A DNA stretch of 64,000 bases from Ipomoea triloba (taxonomy: Eukaryota > Streptophyta > Magnoliopsida > Solanales > Convolvulaceae): the NCBI RefSeq assembly GCF_003576645.1, contig NC_044925.1, positions 9,504,200-9,568,199 on the forward strand, read 5' to 3'. Made by a program: the position numbers and the translations under genes. This document shows, piece by piece, positions 60,901 to 64,000 of this stretch (position 1 is the first letter of the stretch; the number at the start of each line of letters is the position of its first letter). The notes beneath the pieces were generated by a model, which was not told the DNA's origin, ran no database searches, and saw only the letters and a program-made list of their open reading frames with translations.

Positions 60901-61250
60901 GTATGTATATATATATACATATACATGTATATATATATATTATATATATATATATATATATATGTATATGTGTATATATATACATGTATATGTATACATA
61001 TACACATACATACATACATACATATACATGTATATATGTATGTATGTATATACATGTATATGTATGTATGTATGTATGTATATACATGTATATGTATGTA
61101 TGTATGTGTGTATGTATGTATATGTATGTATGTATATACATACATACACACATACATACATACATATACATGTATATACATACATACATACATACATATA
61201 CATGTATATATATATATATACATACATACATACATACATATACATGTATA

Positions 61251-61303
<53 letters not shown>

Positions 61304-61310
61304 ATTGTGT
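60823..61310. repeat. TA / CATA / GTAT microsatellite
   Basis: About 490 bp of TATA, TACATA, TGTATG and CACA repeats. Overlapping Tyr/Ile/Cys-rich frames are artefacts. Confidence 0.95.
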
Positions 61311-61405
61311 GTATATATATAATAATGTTAGTAATTTACTCATACTACGTGGGCTTAGTGGGCCCTGCTGGCCTATTATTTGGCGGCAATTTATATCGTG
61401 TATCA

Positions 61406-61429
61406 GGGTGCACAATGCATTGTGCACCC
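61406..61429. repeat. 24-bp perfect palindrome
   Basis: GGTGCACAATGCATTGTGCACC with one further pair on each side. It is followed within 5 nt by a second near-palindrome, ACCAAAACGA-CA-TCGTTTTGGT (61433-61454), of a type common at plant transposon ends. Confidence 0.8.
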
Positions 61430-61519
61430 CGTACCAAAACGACATCGTTTTGGTCATTTTAATTAATGATTTTTTTTTTGGAAATCATGTTTCCCGTTAC
61501 GGCCGGTCTGTGCATTTGT

Positions 61520-61953
61520 ATTAATATTTTGTGTATTCTTTTAAGATATTCTATGTATTGTTGACTACAATTCTGTGTATTCATGTTAGGGGTACTTAAA
61601 CATAGGTTGTGACGTGTTTTGTGTATTCGAATGTTAGGAGGATGATTTCTGTGTAGTCGTATCAATATTCTGTGTATTCCCTCAAGCCATTCTGTGTATT
61701 CATGTTAATGGTACTTAAATACAGGGGTGATATGTTTTTGTATTTGGTATTTTCATATTCTGTGTATTCTTTGAAGGCATTCTGTGTATTGTAGATTACG
61801 ATTCTGTGTATTCATGTTAGGGGTACTTAAACATAGGTCGTGACGTATTTTGTGTATTTGAATGTTAGGAGGATGATTTCTGTGTAGTTGTGTCAATATT
61901 CTGTGTATTCACTCAAGTCATTATGTGTATTCTAGATAAGGATTCTGTGTATT
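61520..61953. repeat. Duplicated block of ATTCTGTGTATTC motifs
   Basis: A dozen or so ATTCTGTGTATTC variants. The block 61570-61690 ('gtgtattcatgttaggggtacttaaacatagg... gaggatgatttctgtgtag') is repeated at 61801-61905, about 233 bp later. It ends exactly where the copia fragment begins. Origin unknown. Confidence 0.7.
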
Positions 61954-62560
61954 CTAGACAATGAATTCCTCGAAGAAAGATGCATTCCTTGATTCAATTA
62001 TCGTGTTCTTATGCACTTCCGGATTATGGGACTCGTGTACTAAGAACCGATAAGCACTACTGTTATGTGCATAACCAATAAAGATACAGTCCACGGTCTT
62101 TGGACCTATCTTTATTTTCTTCGGTGTTGGCACCAAAACTTTGGCAAGACACCCCCACACTTTGAGGTATTGGTAGGAAGGGTTCCTACCTTTCCACAGC
62201 TCATAAGGAGTCTTATCGAGCTTCTTGCGAAGTACCTTATTTAAAAGGTAATTGCTTGTCAAAATCGTCTCACCCCACATATTTTGAGGTAAGCCCGAAC
62301 TAATAAGCATCGCATTCATCATTTCTTTCAATGTACAATTCTTCCGTTCAGCAACACCGTTCGATTGAGGTGCGTAAGGTGTCGTACGCTCGTGTATAAT
62401 TCCTACACTTGCATAGAAGTCACTAATTGGTGCTTCGTACTCACCACCTCTATCGCTTCTAACCTTTTTAATCTTTCAATTAAGTTGGTTTTCAACTTCA
62501 TTCTTATAAAGAATGAATTTATCCATGGCTTCATCTTTGCTTTCCATACTTGACGTTGAA
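61954..62560 (-). pseudogene. Ty1/copia integrase fragment
   Basis: On the minus strand from about 62560: SKDEAMDKFILYKNEVENQLN, then an in-frame stop at about 62477. The catalytic-core sequence RSDRGGEY follows, then HERTTPYAPQSNGVAERKN, with the core D and E positions visible, and on to GYAHNSSAYRFLV near the C-terminus. No RT follows. This is a different lineage from the neighbour at 62671-64000. Dead fragment. Confidence 0.85.
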
Positions 62561-62670
62561 GGATTTTTGTCAAGGGTTGTCAATAAAGAATTTGGCAATA
62601 AAGTGATTTAGTGCCTCAAAGACAACAGCCTTTACAAGTTTGTGACACTTAAACACAAGGCTTGTATCCT

Positions 62671-64000
62671 TTAGACGTCGCTCAGTTCTACATGACCAGG
62701 ATGATTTGGATCTTCATAGCCCGGTGGTTGCTTCATGTAAACAGTTTCAACTAAGTTTCCGTTTAGAAATGCGTTGTGTACGTCAAGTTGTCGCAGAACC
62801 CACCTATTTGACACGGCAAAGGAGAATAGTATTCTAACGGTTGTGGGTTTGACAACTGGGCTAAAGGTGTCAAAGAAGTCTTCTCCTGCTACTTGATTAA
62901 AGCCCTTTGCGACTAAGCGAGCTTTATAGCGCTCCACTGACCCATCTGCTTTCTGCTTGGTGCGGTATACCCATTTGCACCCTATGATGTTCATGTGTGG
63001 TTCTGCCGGTATGAGTCGCCAGGTGTTGTTGTGAAGTAGGGCATTGAACTCTTGGTCCATTGCATCCCGCCATTGTGGATGAGCCACAGCATGGGAGTAG
63101 CATGTGGGGTCAACAGTTGCATTAAGTGCCTGGAATTGCTCGTTTGTACCCCGCGTCATGTGACGCAAACGCATAGTATGTTCCCTTTCGAGTGGTTGTA
63201 CCCTCGTACGCCGTGAGCGTGGCAGGGCAGTGACCAGATCTACTTGTGGGTCCATATGAGCAACTATTGAGCTCGTGACCTGTACGGCGGGGGTCGTCGT
63301 CGGAGTCACAGTTGAGATCACGGGACTAGAGGCCCAAGGTAAAGCACATGGCGGTGAGTCTTGCTTATCTGTTAGTAATTGATCTGCAAAAGGAAACATT
63401 GTTTCGTCAAACCGCACATGACGGCAGATATAGGTTTTTCTCGACGAAAGGTCCATGCAACGGTACCCCCTAAAGGATGGTGGGTAACCTAAGAAGACGC
63501 AGGGTGTCGTGCGATACTCTATTTTGTGGCGATTGTAGGGCCGTAAATAGGGATAGCAACGACACTCGAAGACGCGCAGGAACGTGTATGTAGGTGGAGT
63601 TTGGAATAGTCGGAAGTATGGACTTTGATTTTGAGTGGCCGAACTGGGTAGACAGTTCATTAGATAAGTAGCTGTCTCGAACGCGTAGTCCCAATACTTA
63701 AGCGGGACAGAGCTATCTGCGAGTAGAGCTAGTCTGGTTTCGACAATGTGTCTCTTCCGGCGCTCAACCCGCCCGTTTTGCTCGTGAGTATAGGCACACG
63801 ACTGCCTATGGACAATCCCAAGTGATTCAAAAATTTTGTGTAGGTGACGGTATTCTCCTCCCAAGTCAGATTGGATGCATTTGATAGAACGGGAAAACCG
63901 CCGTTCTACCATGACCCGAAAAAAATTAAATATTTTATAAATATCAGATTTTACCCGTAAGGGATAAAACCAGCAAAAACGTGAAAAATCGTCGACAAAC
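62671..64000 (-). pseudogene. Ty1/copia polyprotein fragment: integrase and first part of RT (runs off window)
   Basis: The minus-strand frame is open from the window edge ([13 protein letters not shown]) through QSDLGGEY (catalytic D), [13 protein letters not shown] (catalytic E), a variable linker, and the RT start [21 protein letters not shown] to [14 protein letters not shown] (first RT Asp). It breaks at about 62700 after [11 protein letters not shown]. The YVDD active site and RNase H are absent, so it is truncated at its 3' side. Only the upstream part can continue outside the window. Confidence 0.88.

Overview
This is nuclear DNA of a flowering plant, probably a eudicot. It has spliced genes, (TA)n microsatellites, nested LTR retrotransposons, MITEs and tRNA-derived SINEs. 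Almost all of the window is repeats. Only two ordinary host genes are visible, both on the minus strand: a two-exon invertase/pectin-methylesterase-inhibitor-type gene (3850-5154) and a six-exon glutathionyl-hydroquinone reductase gene (47343-50722). I cannot name the species.

Region 1 (1-24636) is dominated by an endogenous pararetrovirus (Caulimoviridae) in head-to-tail copies with a period of about 9305 bp. One complete repeat length (8852-18156) and most of a second (18157-24636) are present, and a fragment of a further copy lies at 1-568. In transcript order each unit holds: a promoter with TATA box; an 11-codon leader ORF followed by a leader that can fold into a very long hairpin (a ribosome-shunt-like layout); a 170-aa ORF of unknown function; a tRNA-Met primer-binding site; five mini-ORFs of 67-81 aa that look like paralogues of one another; a coiled-coil protein like a virion-associated protein; a 30K movement protein; a capsid protein with zinc knuckle; a protease/RT/RNase H polyprotein; and a transactivator/viroplasmin. 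Most ORFs join by stop/start overlaps or 1-nt gaps. Pol, TAV and the small ORFs present in both copies are uninterrupted. A 6.3-kb host contig (1569-7851) sits between two gaps of exactly 1000 N inside this viral array. It carries the inhibitor gene, a Mutator-type foldback element with 9-bp target duplication, and a TIR element packed with a minisatellite.

Region 2 (24637-31451): the last viral copy ends in a long (TA)n tract. A 2.8-kb solo LTR (TGTAACACCCC...GGGTGTCACA) splits that tract, and gene-poor DNA and a MITE follow.

Region 3 (31452-40352): a Mutator-like element with roughly 270-bp TIRs and a 9-bp TSD contains a nested Tat-like Ty3/gypsy element (32289-39943). In the nested element gag is inverted, PR/RT is missing, and a three-exon antisense accessory gene is almost intact. 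Its LTRs carry arrays of a palindromic GC-rich repeat.

Region 4 (40412-57979): two related non-coding Ty1/copia-type elements in opposite orientation flank the reductase gene, with further MITEs and a SINE.

Region 5 (57980-64000): a second solo LTR of the same family (perfect TAACT TSD), TA/CATA microsatellites, a small repeat cluster, and two different Ty1/copia polyprotein fragments joined on the minus strand and running off the window.

The most novel candidate is the caulimovirid itself: the paralogous mini-ORF array, an ORF between the leader and the primer-binding site, and a badnavirus-style cysteine motif moved to the start of Pol. Five isolated single N positions and the two 1000-N gaps show that local assembly structure should be treated with care.
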